Shown piece after piece: positions 15,101-24,167 of a stretch of 64,000 bases of DNA (within the stretch, counting starts at the first letter, position 1; each line of letters opens with the position of its first letter). The stretch covers positions 443,621 to 507,620 of the forward strand of contig NW_017803865.1 of the NCBI RefSeq assembly GCF_001625305.1, in the 5' to 3' direction. Made by a program: the position numbers and the translations under genes. This stretch comes from Branchiostoma belcheri. Taxonomy: Eukaryota > Chordata > Leptocardii > Amphioxiformes > Branchiostomatidae. The notes under the pieces are model-generated. The model was not told the origin of the DNA, searched no databases, and saw only the letters and a program-made list of their open reading frames with translations.

Positions 15101-18100
15101 TAAGTAAAATTTACAGCTGACAGCCTACAGACAACAAATCAACCATTACAAAGTGAAATGGACATACAGGTTTTGGACTGGTACAGTACAGGTACCTACC
15201 CTTTTTTCAGACACTACAATTGATCAATAGTAGTCTTGCTATGTAGGTCACCATTATTGCATAATAGTTGTTACGGGTATCTTGTAGTTAAACCTTTTTA
15301 CAGACAGTGACAGGTAATGCAACCTGCGCACAATTTTCCCTCACTAGATCTAGTGGAATGTACTCACATCCAAATACTCCTTCATGTTCCAAAACCATGT
15401 CGCACACTTGAAGCTGTGGTTGGAAATAACATATGGTTCATGAACATCGCATGCCATAAAAACTTCCTGGAAACTGTAGTAGGACAATCAAAAGTTAATT
15501 GTTTATTTCTTTACTGTCTTGGAACAAAGTTTTAGTTTTGTATTATGTAAGCTACCAACAAGGAGGTTAAAAAAGAGAACCTCCTTGCTACCAATAAAGA
15601 TGAACTTTCATGTTGTTACACTTACTCTTCTTGGTGTCATAATAATCTTGTACTTCCTTTTCCTAGCATCTCTTATGTCTGCCGTAATCTGATCTGTGGA
15701 ACAAACAGTAACAACACCTTAGTTGTAATTGTTGTCAAGAAGTGCATTTGGTGCTACATGTAGTACTGATATGTAAAAGAAAGAATAATAGTGCTAAACT
15801 CAGTCTAAAGCATCACCTGGCAATCATCACTGGGACTGCATGGTTCTATTAGAGGGATCCTCATTACATAGCTTTTAACAATCCTTGCAGTTGGATGTGC
15901 CAGAATACGATGCTGTTTGGTGTAATATAACCAGCTGCAGCTGCACTGCTTGCCTCCAAAGCTTGCCTCCAAAGCCTCCAAAGTGCATAACTCCAAAGGG
16001 CACTGATACAGATTATGTTGCCATAATTGAAGCATTACAGTAACTGTAATAACATAAAACCTCACCTGCTATCAACTTTGTGGTGGTTAACTTTGACCTA
16101 ACCAGGTAAACCAGCCTGTTGGGATAATGAAATAAACTTGTCAAGGCATTTCAAAAGGTCATAGATGTTACACATTCCTTCGCTAAGAAAGCTTCAAACA
16201 AGCAGGACATTCACAAGTGTACACAGTGGGAAAAACAACCTCCAAATCTCCAATGAAATTCAAAAACTCTGTAGAAAAATTTTATTTCTCTAAACATTTC
16301 AATGAAGAAAAAAGCAATGCATTAAAGTCCACTTACTGATCACACCCGCCATGTATTTTTGTTCGTTCCAGTTTGAATATCTTGTCCACACCATGTTGCT
16401 GTGCATCAGAGGATATAACAAAAGTTTTACTTTACTAGTAGATGAATGACATTATTATAAATTATATATACGATATACAAAATGTAAGGTTATAGTTAAA
16501 TCAACATTGTGGCTCTGAGTAGGCTTCTGAATAGCGTGGGTGCTACCCAGAGAGAGCCCCATTAAAAAACAGATGGCACTCTGGCTAGCTATGGAGGCCA
16601 GTTTGTACATAGAAATTCATAGATTCTGAAGTGAATTCCTGAGTTTCCATGGCTATCCTCTAACCTACGTACCTTGAGAAGTGAAGCACCTGCTATTCTA
16701 TCCAAAGGTGTCATCAGGTCTGGGTCAATGACCAGGTCTTTTCTTCCTGGGAGCTGAAGGCGACACATTGCAGTAAACCATCTTTTTAAACCTCCTTGGT
16801 ATTACTAAACTGCACATACTACCATTATATCAAATGTAACAAAATTTTATATTTCCAAGGTTATCCAGGTTCAAATATCATTCATCTAAAATTAAAATCA
16901 TACTGGCACATCAAAATATTCAACACTTCTAGGTTCACTTCCGGGTATGCACTTCTAGTGGCAAGAATATTTCTGAGGAAGTTGTTGACTTTTCATCCTA
17001 GGTAACAGTGGGGTTTATCCTCCGCTAACTGACCATGCTAAATGGTCGTGCGACCTTTTAGTGTAGTGGTTAGCGTTGGTGACCGCCAAGCGGACAACTC
17101 GGGTTCGATTCCCGGTTGTGACCTGCTCGCCCCTTTCGGTTTTTACACTGGTTCCCACACCGGCCCTGTGAGTTCTGGCAAAGAGTGCCGCTCCAGGGAT
17201 GTCGAATTCGGAAGATTCGAGGACGAATCTTGAAAAGAAAAGGGGGAGTAGTGTAACAGTTGGGGGTTTATAGGCGCTACCAACTGACCCAGCCAATGGG
17301 TCTAGACCTTTTAGCTCACTCAGTTAGAGCATCTGACTGTGGCCCGGGAGCCGTGAGTTCAAATCCGGCCCGGGACCAAGGGGTTTTTATCTGTTTCTAC
17401 TGTCTCCTCCTGGTTTCTTACACTTTCACTGTAAAAACCGAAAGGGGCGAGCAGGTCACAACCGGGAATCGAACCCGAGTTGTCCGCTTGGCGGTCACCA
17501 ACGCTAACCNNNNNNNNNNNNNNNNNNNNACACCCGCCATGTATTTTTGTTCGTTCCAGTTTGAATATCTTGTCGACACCATGTTGCTGTGCATCAGAGG
17601 ATATAACAAATGTTTTACTTTACTAGTAGATGAATGACATTATTATAAATTATATATACGATATACAAAATGTAAGGTTATAGTTAAATCAACATTGTGG
17701 CTCTGAGTAGGCTTCTGAATAGCGTGGGTGCTACCCAGAGAGAGCCCCATTAAAAAACAGATGGCACTCTGGCTAGCTATGGAGGCCAGTTTGTACATAG
17801 AAATTCATAGATTCTGAAGTGAATTCCTGAGTTTCCATGGCTATCCTCTAACCTACGTACCTTGAGAAGTGAAGCACCTGCTATTCTATCCAAAGGTGTC
17901 ATCAGGTCTGGGTCAATGACCAGGTCTTTTCTTCCTGGGAGCTGAAGGCAACAGAGAATTGACACATTGCAGTAAACCATCTTTTTAAACCTCCTTGGTA
18001 TTACTAAACTGCACATACTACCATTATATCAAATGTAACAAAATTTTATACTTGTAAGGTTATACAGGTTCAAATATCATTCATCTAAAATTAAAATCAT

Positions 18101-18567
18101 ACTGGCACATCAAAATATTCAACACTTCTAGGTTCACTTCCGGGTATGCACTTCTAGTGGCAAGAATATTTCTGAGGAAGTTGTTGACTAGGTTGAAACA
18201 AATTAACTTTACTGTAATAGGGCCTAATAACTTTGTAACGATACGAAATTTGCATTCTATATTCAAGTGTTGCTCTTGTTCTTCAATTAAGAACGGTACA
18301 GTTAAGCCTACTTTTTTTTACCATCTAATTCTAAATAGTGCAACTAAATATGTTTGTACGAGATATCCATGTGGCCCCTCCCCTTCAAAACTATGACGTT
18401 TCTGTGTAAGCTTGCGATCAGTTTTGTTCCTTGCAACTAGGTACTGATGACAGTTGTGACTTTCGTTGACCTACCGACTCCAACAGATGGACAAGCTGGT
18501 CCCTTGCAAGCCGCTTTAGGTACTGAAGATCCGGCAGCTTCGGGCCGAGCACAGCTGAAACCGCCAT
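1032..18567 (-). CDS. VPS33B: VPS33B, Sec1/Munc18-family vesicle tethering protein (3' end off window)
   Basis: SM-family protein that in animals pairs with VIPAS39 (VIPAR/SPE-39) in endosomal and recycling traffic. Nineteen coding exons, all with GT-AG borders and matching phases: 18475-18567, 17861-17941, 16337-16398, 16066-16115, 15626-15693, 15368-15413, 14946-15040, 14537-14641, 14258-14354, 10761-10838, 9857-9930, 7057-7143, 5622-5715, 4738-4812, 3939-4003, 3307-3361, 2898-2944, 1464-1667, 1032-1133. They give 526 residues. Human VPS33B has about 617, so roughly 90 C-terminal residues lie left of position 1. Tell-tale stretches include [65 protein letters not shown] and [15 protein letters not shown], which fit VPS33B and not VPS33A. 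The ATG at 18567 sits in AAAGATGGCGG. Donor 14 (GTCTGC) is weak, but phase and homology support it. Exon 2 occurs again at 16673-16753 next to an assembly gap. Confidence 0.95.
2432..2805. mobile_element. MITE with 35-bp terminal inverted repeats (AGGCCACACC family)
   Basis: The 35 bases at 2432-2466, starting AGGCCACACCAATTTAATTT, reappear as an exact reverse complement at 2771-2805. The element is 374 bp, lies in a VPS33B intron and has no coding capacity. Internal sequence around 2650-2720 (a GTTGACTTCATGGCTC-type block followed by TAGCATTTAAG) recurs near 4170-4240 and 12380-12440, and partly in inverted form near 25780-25830. A non-autonomous DNA transposon is inferred. The target duplication is unclear. 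Confidence 0.75.
4160..4290. mobile_element. Fragment of the AGGCCACACC MITE family
   Basis: This intronic stretch carries the internal block of the MITE at 2432-2805: an AGGCCACATGTTGACTTTGTGG-like start, then TAGCATTTAAGTCTATCACAGAATGCC and a T-rich run. Clean terminal repeats are not visible, so it is probably a degraded copy. Confidence 0.4.
6076..6105. repeat. (GTT)n microsatellite
   Basis: About ten uninterrupted GTT/TTG triplets in a VPS33B intron. Simple repeat with no other signal. Confidence 0.9.
7428..7704 (+). mobile_element. tRNA-derived SINE with 12-bp target-site duplication
   Basis: The head has a pol III box A (TGGCGTAGCGGTAGAGTGC) and box B (GGTTCGAGTCC) in tRNA-like spacing. 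A central block follows (TTGTGCCCTTGGGAAAGGCA), then an A-rich AAAAACAAAAA tail. The 12-mer AACGTTAGCATA flanks both ends exactly (7416-7427 and 7705-7716), which marks LINE-mediated insertion and a fairly young copy. It lies in a VPS33B intron, upstream (5') of the exon at 7057-7143. The central block is shared with the SINE near 9286, while heads and tails differ. Confidence 0.85.
9286..9695 (+). mobile_element. tRNA-derived SINE, longer subfamily
   Basis: The tRNA-like head (GGTGGCGTAGTGGTAGATCA, then GGTTCTAACCC as box B) leads into the same conserved core as the 7428 element (TTGTGCCCTTGGGAAAGGCA, ACACGAATTTCCTCACT, CAGGTGTGAATGG), then a longer body and an ATAAAAACC tail. The 3' end and target duplication are not certain. 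Intronic in VPS33B. Confidence 0.7.
10839..14257 (-). other. Long VPS33B intron with no further gene signal
   Basis: The largest intron in the gene, between the exons ending at 10838 and starting at 14258. It contains the MITE at 12171-12520 and an ACTCAAGCAACTGGAT motif near 13080 that also occurs in the foldbacks at 49.8 and 50.6 kb. Nothing else recognisable. Confidence 0.5.
12171..12520. mobile_element. Second, diverged MITE of the AGGCCACACC family
   Basis: The left end AGGCCACACTAATTTGATTT and the right end, reverse-complementing to AGGCCACAACAATTTAGTTT, form imperfect terminal inverted repeats about 350 bp apart. The interior shares the TAGCATTTAGGTCTATCACAGG block with the copy at 2432-2805. 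Non-coding. Confidence 0.65.
16342..16990. repeat. Left copy of a ~650-bp duplicated segment carrying VPS33B exons 2 and 3
   Basis: Almost identical to 17530-18189. Both hold VPS33B exon 2 (here 16673-16753) and exon 3 sequence. Differences include ten extra bases at the intron 1 acceptor of the right copy. The right copy begins at the base after the N gap, so a haplotype-join artefact is more likely than a genomic tandem duplication. If real, transcripts would meet exon 2 twice; at 81 nt, a second inclusion would still be in frame. Confidence 0.8.
17041..17250 (+). mobile_element. tRNA-derived SINE-like element
   Basis: A tRNA-like head (TTTAGTGTAGTGGTTAGCG, then GGTTCGATTCC as box B) is followed by GACCTGCTCGCCCCTTTCGG. 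The segment at about 17071-17147 is repeated in reverse orientation at 17432-17509. It lies between the two copies of the duplicated VPS33B segment. Confidence 0.6.
17300..17380 (+). mobile_element. tRNA-like SINE head
   Basis: TTTTAGCTCACTCAGTTAGAG matches box A and GAGTTCAAATCC matches box B. The putative acceptor ends do not pair, so this is not a functional tRNA. Probably the start of a SINE that runs on to about 17430. Confidence 0.5.
17432..17509 (-). mobile_element. Inverted copy of the SINE head, cut by the assembly gap
   Basis: Reverse complement of 17071-17147, with the box B sequence present as GGAATCGAACCC. It ends abruptly at the N run. Confidence 0.65.
17510..17529. other. Assembly gap (20 N)
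   Basis: Twenty N bases joining two contigs. The right flank duplicates sequence already present at 16342 and onward. Confidence 0.99.
17530..18189. repeat. Right copy of the duplicated VPS33B exon 2/3 segment
   Basis: Near-identical to 16342-16990. It holds the exon 2 used in the gene model (17861-17941) and the 5' part of a second exon 3 (to about 17592) whose far end is lost at the gap. Confidence 0.8.
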
Positions 18568-18570
18568 CTT
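18561..18570 (-). promoter_or_regulatory. YY1-like AAGATGGCGG containing the VPS33B start codon
   Basis: Read on the minus strand, this is AAGATGGCGG with the ATG being the VPS33B initiator. In vertebrates YY1 sites of this form commonly overlap translation starts just downstream of TSSs. That it works here is inferred. Confidence 0.6.
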
Positions 18571-20290
18571 TGCTGCAGATTTTAATCTCTGCACTAGGTG
18601 GCGCTTCTGTACAGTCAACCTTTCCTTCAGTTATCAATGATTTCGCTAGGTGCGCTTTTGTACCATATACTAGTCTGGTTAATATTCTAAGCTGTATAAG
18701 ATGATATAAAGCCACGACTGCAAAAATAGTAATGTTTCGTCTTTTCAGTCCATGAGCATTCTAAACGGATTGATGTACAAATTTCATAGCCGGAGGTGTC
18801 ATCTACACAGAGCAAACTCCACACTTCACCCTGATTGTAGGTTCAATTTCATTTTAATCCTTGACTGTAGTAACAACCCATCCAAAGGTCATCAGTACAT
18901 GTCAGTCCTTCTGGTGTGACTGAAAATCTGGACTCATAGTGACCATGCCTATTACAATAAGACTTCTTACAATTGAAATTACAGTAAGATATATGGTATA
19001 TAACACTACTATATAACTAAACCAGTTATTATAAAGTCATTATTACATAAACAAGCCATGCTTTCTCTTGTAAGCAAATAATAAAGTAAATGTACATTGT
19101 ACATATAAATGACAGTAATACAATCATACTATGTCATACTGTGTCATAATGCCAGCTGTATTATACAAGATCTTCCAAAGTTTTTTTTTTAATTTTCATA
19201 TCAATAATGATTACATCATAGCAATGAACACTGGTATACTGATGTCCCATTGGAGACATACCAGTACATGTGAAAGTAAACAAACTAGAAGGACAAGCTC
19301 AACAATTCCCAAAGTGCAGGTTTAGAATGAAAACTGTAGAGCAAACCAACTAGGCAACTACCATTGCATAAATGGTAGTATCCTGATGTCAAGCTTTCTG
19401 TTGATGTCTCAATATAATGTTGAAGTTTACAAGTTATATAAGTTCCTAAAATGTTACTGAAACAAGGTGCAGTTTTATACAATGGTGTGGAGAGCTAACA
19501 GCCCAGAATTTGCTCTTAAAAGTTCCTTTGCCACAAATTTACTGCAGAACGTCAACCAGCTAAATTTCTACAACTCATGTTGTAGATGATATTGTAGAGT
19601 TATGAGCTGAAAAATAATTTCAAATGCCTCTGCCATATTTCATTGTAAATCTATTTCAGCTCCATCACTACATAATGCCACAGCACTTATGATGGTAGTA
19701 TGAATACAGCACTTATGTATTCCAGTGTAAATACAGACACTAAATACAGACAGTTTTCCTGGTACTGACATTCATCCACTTTACCTGTAGAATTGGACAG
19801 TCTCACTTTCCCACATAGTTAGCAATTGAATACATGTAATAAACAAAACAAACAAATATATAGTTTTCAATCACAATGCTGTAAATAGTAAACAATAGAC
19901 AAAAAGTACATGTAGGAAACACATGAGTGCATGAGGTATATCTACCTTTTTGGCTTTCCTGTGGCATCAGTACCCAAGGCAACAAGACCAACAGAACAGC
20001 ATGTTTACAGTTATATCTGCCTTCAACATCTTCTACAGATAACTTACAAACTAGGATTTTACATATTCCACGTACCTCACCATTTATCACAGTTGTCACA
20101 TGATGAACATGTTTCTACAACTTTTTGTTGGCCTTGCTTCAATGCTTACAAATACTTGTGAGCAAAATTTGCCTTCCTTTAAATGTGCAAAATCATATCC
20201 TTCCTGTCCTCAACCTGGGGCTGAGACTATGGATTGATCACAACTTCCATAGTCATGGAATTCTGCAATCCATGGCTATAAATATACCTG
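18571..20290. other. Intergenic: VPS33B 5' flank and CCDC124 3' flank
   Basis: No ORF with homology or splice structure. Contains AT-rich sequence, probably VPS33B 5' UTR/promoter on the left and CCDC124 3' UTR on the right. No transposon recognised. Confidence 0.4.
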
Positions 20291-21890
20291 CTATGACTTA
20301 GCATTGTAAGCTAGATTTCTCTGGTTCATGGGGTTCTCCGGGGACTTCATCCAGTCCTTCTTCAGCATCTGTTTGAGTTGAGACAGGCGCATGTTGGGGT
20401 TCTCCTGCTTCAGACGGGGCAGGTTCTCTTCCTCGTACTTGTTAAAGGCGGCCTTCATGCGCCGTTCTGGGTGCCTGTCTGCAGCTGCATCCTTTACACT
20501 GGATGGGGGAAATAAAGGCAACACAAAATGTCAACTGAGGCAACTAAATCATCCATTTAGGTTGAAAAGTATCAACCCAGACAATCTTTAAAGCTACATG
20601 TATTTTTTATACAGAATATTCAAATGGCAGTATGAAGATTTGCTTACTCTTCAACTACCAAGATCTTATCTGGCCAGGTTAGAAGTACCAACCTGTAACT
20701 GTGTAAGATGTAGAAGATTGTCCTACCTGAGTACAGAGATGGCCTCCTCCACAGACCTTGCCTCCACAGCTCCCTCTGCTGACAGCTGGTCAGCGATGAG
20801 TTTGTTCACATTTTCCTCCAGTGCAGCTTCCTCCGGTTCCACACGCTTGGCTACAGGGAAGGAGACATCAGGGGATGTAAGGATGGGGTGGTGACACACC
20901 AAAATACTCCCATTTTTCTGACTATAACAGCATTATTCATTTTTACATACATTTTCGCCCCAAATAATAGTAATGAGTTTTGGTGGACATTCTTCATCCT
21001 TCATAACTATGCCCCAAAATTTACTTGTACCCCTTGTTTGTAGGTGAGGCTGGGACTTAATGAAATGCCCCTCATACTCATGTATTTCACTTATGATTGT
21101 GTGAAAAGAACTACAATACCCTTACCTGCCTAATCACCACCCACACCCATCAAACACTCACCCCAGCCCTCAACCACACCTTACCTTTCAGCTCAGCCTG
21201 TTGTTTCTCCTTCTCCAGTTGAGCCTGGATCTGTGCCTGGGTGACTTTCCCCCCTCCCCCAGTCTTGGAGACAGGACCCTTCAGCTGGGCCATCTCCTCC
21301 TCCAGCAGCCGCTGTTTCTCCAGCTTCTTCTCAAGATGCTCCTGCTTCTTAGACTCCTTGTCAGCCTACAAGGGAAACAGCCATACGAATGAATGAATGA
21401 ACAAATGAATGCATTGAGGAAAGAAGGCAAGAGGGGGCAAAACAAACTTACAAATGACTCAATTTGTGTGGAAATGATGATAATGAATGGAAGTAGGAGT
21501 AGGACTAGTACTGAACTGAACGATGGATGGAAAGAACATGGGAGGGAAAGATTGGAAGGAAGAAGGAATGAAGGATAGATGGAAGGAAGAAAGAAGGAAT
21601 GAATGAATGAACAAAGGGCAGAAGGAAGAATAGTACAAACGAAAAAGGAACAAACGAAAGATGGACAGACAAATGGAAAGTAAGGAACGAAGGCCATCAA
21701 ATCAACACTACATCATTCCACATCAGCTGACCTTCCTCTGCTGCTTCCTTTTGAGATGTTTATCATCGTCTGCCCAGTACGCATCATCCTTGGCCTTCTC
21801 TAATCTCTCATGTTCCTCTCGTTTCTTGTTCTCCTTGCGAGTCCGTGCCTCCACGGCCTTTGGGTTGTCTCCCCATTTCTTCTTAGGCAT
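20291..21890 (-). CDS. CCDC124: CCDC124, ribosome-associated coiled-coil protein
   Basis: Four coding exons (21732-21890, 21185-21365, 20727-20850, 20291-20498) with matching phases give 223 residues, the same length as the human protein. The N-terminus is MPKKKWGDNPKA. A highly charged coiled coil of roughly residues 15-115 includes DDAYWADDDKH and KLEKQRLLEEEMAQLKG. The C-terminal block carries the family signature ADRHPERRMKAAF, LPRLKQENPNMRLSQLKQ and PENPMNQR. CCDC124 (yeast Lso2 family) binds hibernating or recycling ribosomes. Intron 1 contains the (GAAT)n/(GGAA)n tract at 21392-21660. The start is fixed by homology. Confidence 0.97.
21392..21662. repeat. Purine-rich GAAT/GGAA low-complexity tract in CCDC124 intron 1
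   Basis: Repeated GAATGAATGAAC and GGAAGAAAGGAAT words over about 270 bp. It makes long open frames on both strands (Ser/Phe-rich one way), which are composition artefacts. Confidence 0.8.
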
Positions 21891-22678
21891 CTTTTATTAT
21901 AACGTTTGATGTCACAACACAGCTGGTGACAAAATTAAGATCAACTCACCGAGCAGGTACTATTAGTTTCCAACAGTAGTTATCAATACTTGGCACTTGG
22001 CAAGCAATATTTCTTGTACTACTAGACTCCATGCTAGAACAATAAATTTGCTTTAGAGAAATTAGACCTTGTACCAATTATAGTACACTGACAGTCTCCC
22101 ACCGTCCCACGTCATTGGCAATCGAAAACAAACAATTCCCTCCGTTCCCAGAACAATATCTACCGTTTCTAAAATATGTCACAGGCAAGCAGAACAATAT
22201 TAACGTTATTCATGTTAACGGTGTGTTGCAAGATTTCCTCATTTCCAAAGATAACATTACCGTGATTACGGTGTTGAAAAACACATTATCCTCTACCAAC
22301 AGTAATTCTATTTAAAGCCAAGTCGCAAATCATGAAATCGGGAATTCTCAGCGTTAAGACCACCTTCTTACCTGTCCTGTCGGGTCTGTAATATGGCAAA
22401 ATTTTGAGCGAAATGTATTCTCTATTCGTCATACCACCATATTTATTCCTCCTTCCCACAATTCTTTTTTGGACGATTCGACTGAGGTAGTCTGGGTGTC
22501 AATTTTTCTGCTTTCGTTTCAAAACTTCTACAGTAACAAAAAAATCATAATTTCCCTTTACAGTAACAATCAGTGGAAAACTAATCTACCTTTTATAGCA
22601 CAAGATCATAGCAAGAAGAATTTTTCTTTGAATCCTTCAATTTGGACCCTATGATCTCAAATGTGATATTCCACAGAA

Positions 22679-22688
22679 AAGATGGCGG
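22679..22688 (+). promoter_or_regulatory. YY1-like AAGATGGCGG containing the start codon of the 22682 gene
   Basis: AAGATGGCGG with the ATG at 22682. Same motif and same relation to the start codon as VPS33B. Confidence 0.55.
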
Positions 22689-23035
22689 ACGACAACCCGG
22701 AAGTGAAGTGCTCTCCAAATACTTGCAACGAACTCACGACAAATGCAGCGGTGCGGGACCAAGAAAACATGGAGGTGGACCAGAATGGGCACCAGGAAGA
22801 AAACGATGGGAAAAACTGGGAGCTGACACAGACCGACAAGCTGAACAAGTCCCTCCTAACGTCATTCCTGGATCGTCTGAACCAGCAGGAAGCGCCATTC
22901 CCACAGCAGACGGCAGAGGAGGATGAGAGGTTCGGCACTTCCGGTCCGGAGGAGCAGGAGTTCGAGGACTGTGCGCCGAGCCAGGACATCCCTCCACTTG
23001 TCAGAAACACAGGACCTGTACAAAATGACTCGTGA
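22682..23035 (+). CDS. Small acidic protein of unknown family (117 aa)
   Basis: Open from ATG at 22682 to TGA at 23033-23035 without introns. The start lies inside a YY1-like AAGATGGCGG, as in neighbouring real genes, and an AATAAA-type signal follows near 23711. The protein is rich in Glu, Asp, Gln and Asn, has no signal peptide or membrane segment, and has one probable amphipathic helix (DKLNKSLLTSFLDRLNQQ, about residues 52-69) between disordered acidic arms. The tail ends in DIPPLVRNTGPVQNDS. I do not recognise the family. Promoter context and a helix that looks like a conserved docking motif argue for a real gene, but lack of homology keeps confidence moderate. Confidence 0.6.
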   Translation: MADDNPEVKCSPNTCNELTTNAAVRDQENMEVDQNGHQEENDGKNWELTQTDKLNKSLLTSFLDRLNQQEAPFPQQTAEEDERFGTSGPEEQEFEDCAPSQDIPPLVRNTGPVQNDS

Positions 23036-24102
23036 AGGACACGTGCATTTATGTTAAACACATCCTTTGTTCAACACAATTATGTAACGTTAATGTCATT
23101 ACCATAGAAATAATTATCATTCATGATCCTAATTATCTTTCTTGAACTTCTATTCTGTGTAACATAATGTTGCATCCATACTTGATACCACTTATAGGAT
23201 TCTATACGTCTACGAAGCAAATATAATGCTTTTCAGATGATAGCTATCATCTGGTATCAATGGCCTTTCCTCTCATGTTACATTCATTTTTGATTGACTA
23301 CTGTAACAGTGCGGTTCAAGTGCCACTACCTAATGCAATTTTTTTTGCGATTCCAACAATGAGACTAGCCATTGAAAAGGCATGCAACTTTTGCGAGCTC
23401 CAGTCGAAGATCACAAGACTGTGCAGTGTCAGTGACTACTGAGCCAACATAGGGGATCCACAAAACAGACTTAGAGAATGGGGCAGGCAGTAGTAATATC
23501 GTTGAGGGGAAGAACAGGACTTTGATTATGGTCTCGCACTGCAGATTTGTGTGTTCAAGAAATTAAAACAAAAGAGGCCGAAGACTGATGTTAAACTCAA
23601 AGCACAGTCACGACCCTACTGTGCGACACTTCTTTCTTATGTTAGTTGAGAAGAATGTTTGTTCAGTATCTCAAAAACATAATGTTGATTCCTTTGGAGC
23701 TACATGTATTAATAAAGTTGACATATGTTGATGACTCTATAAATTTTTGAAGAGCCTTACCATTTGTACACATGCATTTTCTTCGTTTCATCGATGTAGT
23801 AAAAGGCAAATCCTGTGCTTTCAGGAACTTGAAGCAATGAAACGTGTTTTTGGCATGAGTTCTATTGTTTCTCTTTCAGTCTTTGCAATGATTCAGCGAA
23901 CTGTGATATGGCAGTAGCCTCTACCTGGCTTCAGGTTAACTCCCCTGGCATACTATTCCCTTTATTTTGACCAATTTCTAGTATTTTTCCAGCCATCCGC
24001 GGTGCCTGACAGAGGCTAATAACATTGACAGCACTTCGTGCCATCTACACCCTGCAATATGTTATCAATCCGCAAGGTAGCGTTCTTACAACCATAACAT
24101 GC
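23036..24102. other. 3' flank of the acidic-protein gene and NMRK upstream region
   Basis: No ORF supported. TAATAAAG near 23710 is a plausible polyadenylation signal for the gene ending at 23035. The last few hundred bases are the presumed NMRK promoter. Confidence 0.35.
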
Positions 24103-24112
24103 AAAATGGCGG
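24103..24112 (+). promoter_or_regulatory. YY1-like AAAATGGCGG upstream of NMRK
   Basis: AAAATGGCGG, 52 bases before the NMRK start codon. Its ATG opens a four-codon upstream ORF (24106-24120). Confidence 0.5.
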
Positions 24113-24128
24113 TCGGGTGATTAGTTCC

Positions 24129-24167
24129 ATGTGGTTGTGTGTGAATTTTACGGTAAAACAAGCATGA
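24129..24167 (+). promoter_or_regulatory. uORF whose stop overlaps the NMRK start codon (ATGA)
   Basis: An ATG at 24129 opens a 12-codon frame ending in TGA at 24165-24167, overlapping the NMRK ATG (24164-24166). This arrangement can allow termination-reinitiation. It matters only if transcription begins upstream of 24129, which is not shown by the sequence. Confidence 0.4.

Noticed and set aside
17300-17380. Functional tRNA gene
   Set aside because: Box A and B are present but the acceptor arms do not pair and it continues into repeat sequence; a SINE head fits better.
17260-17637. ORFs spanning the N gap
   Set aside because: They run through unknown bases and SINE sequence.
21281-21700. 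Ser/Phe-rich ORFs in CCDC124 intron 1
   Set aside because: Products of the GAAT/GGAA low-complexity tract.
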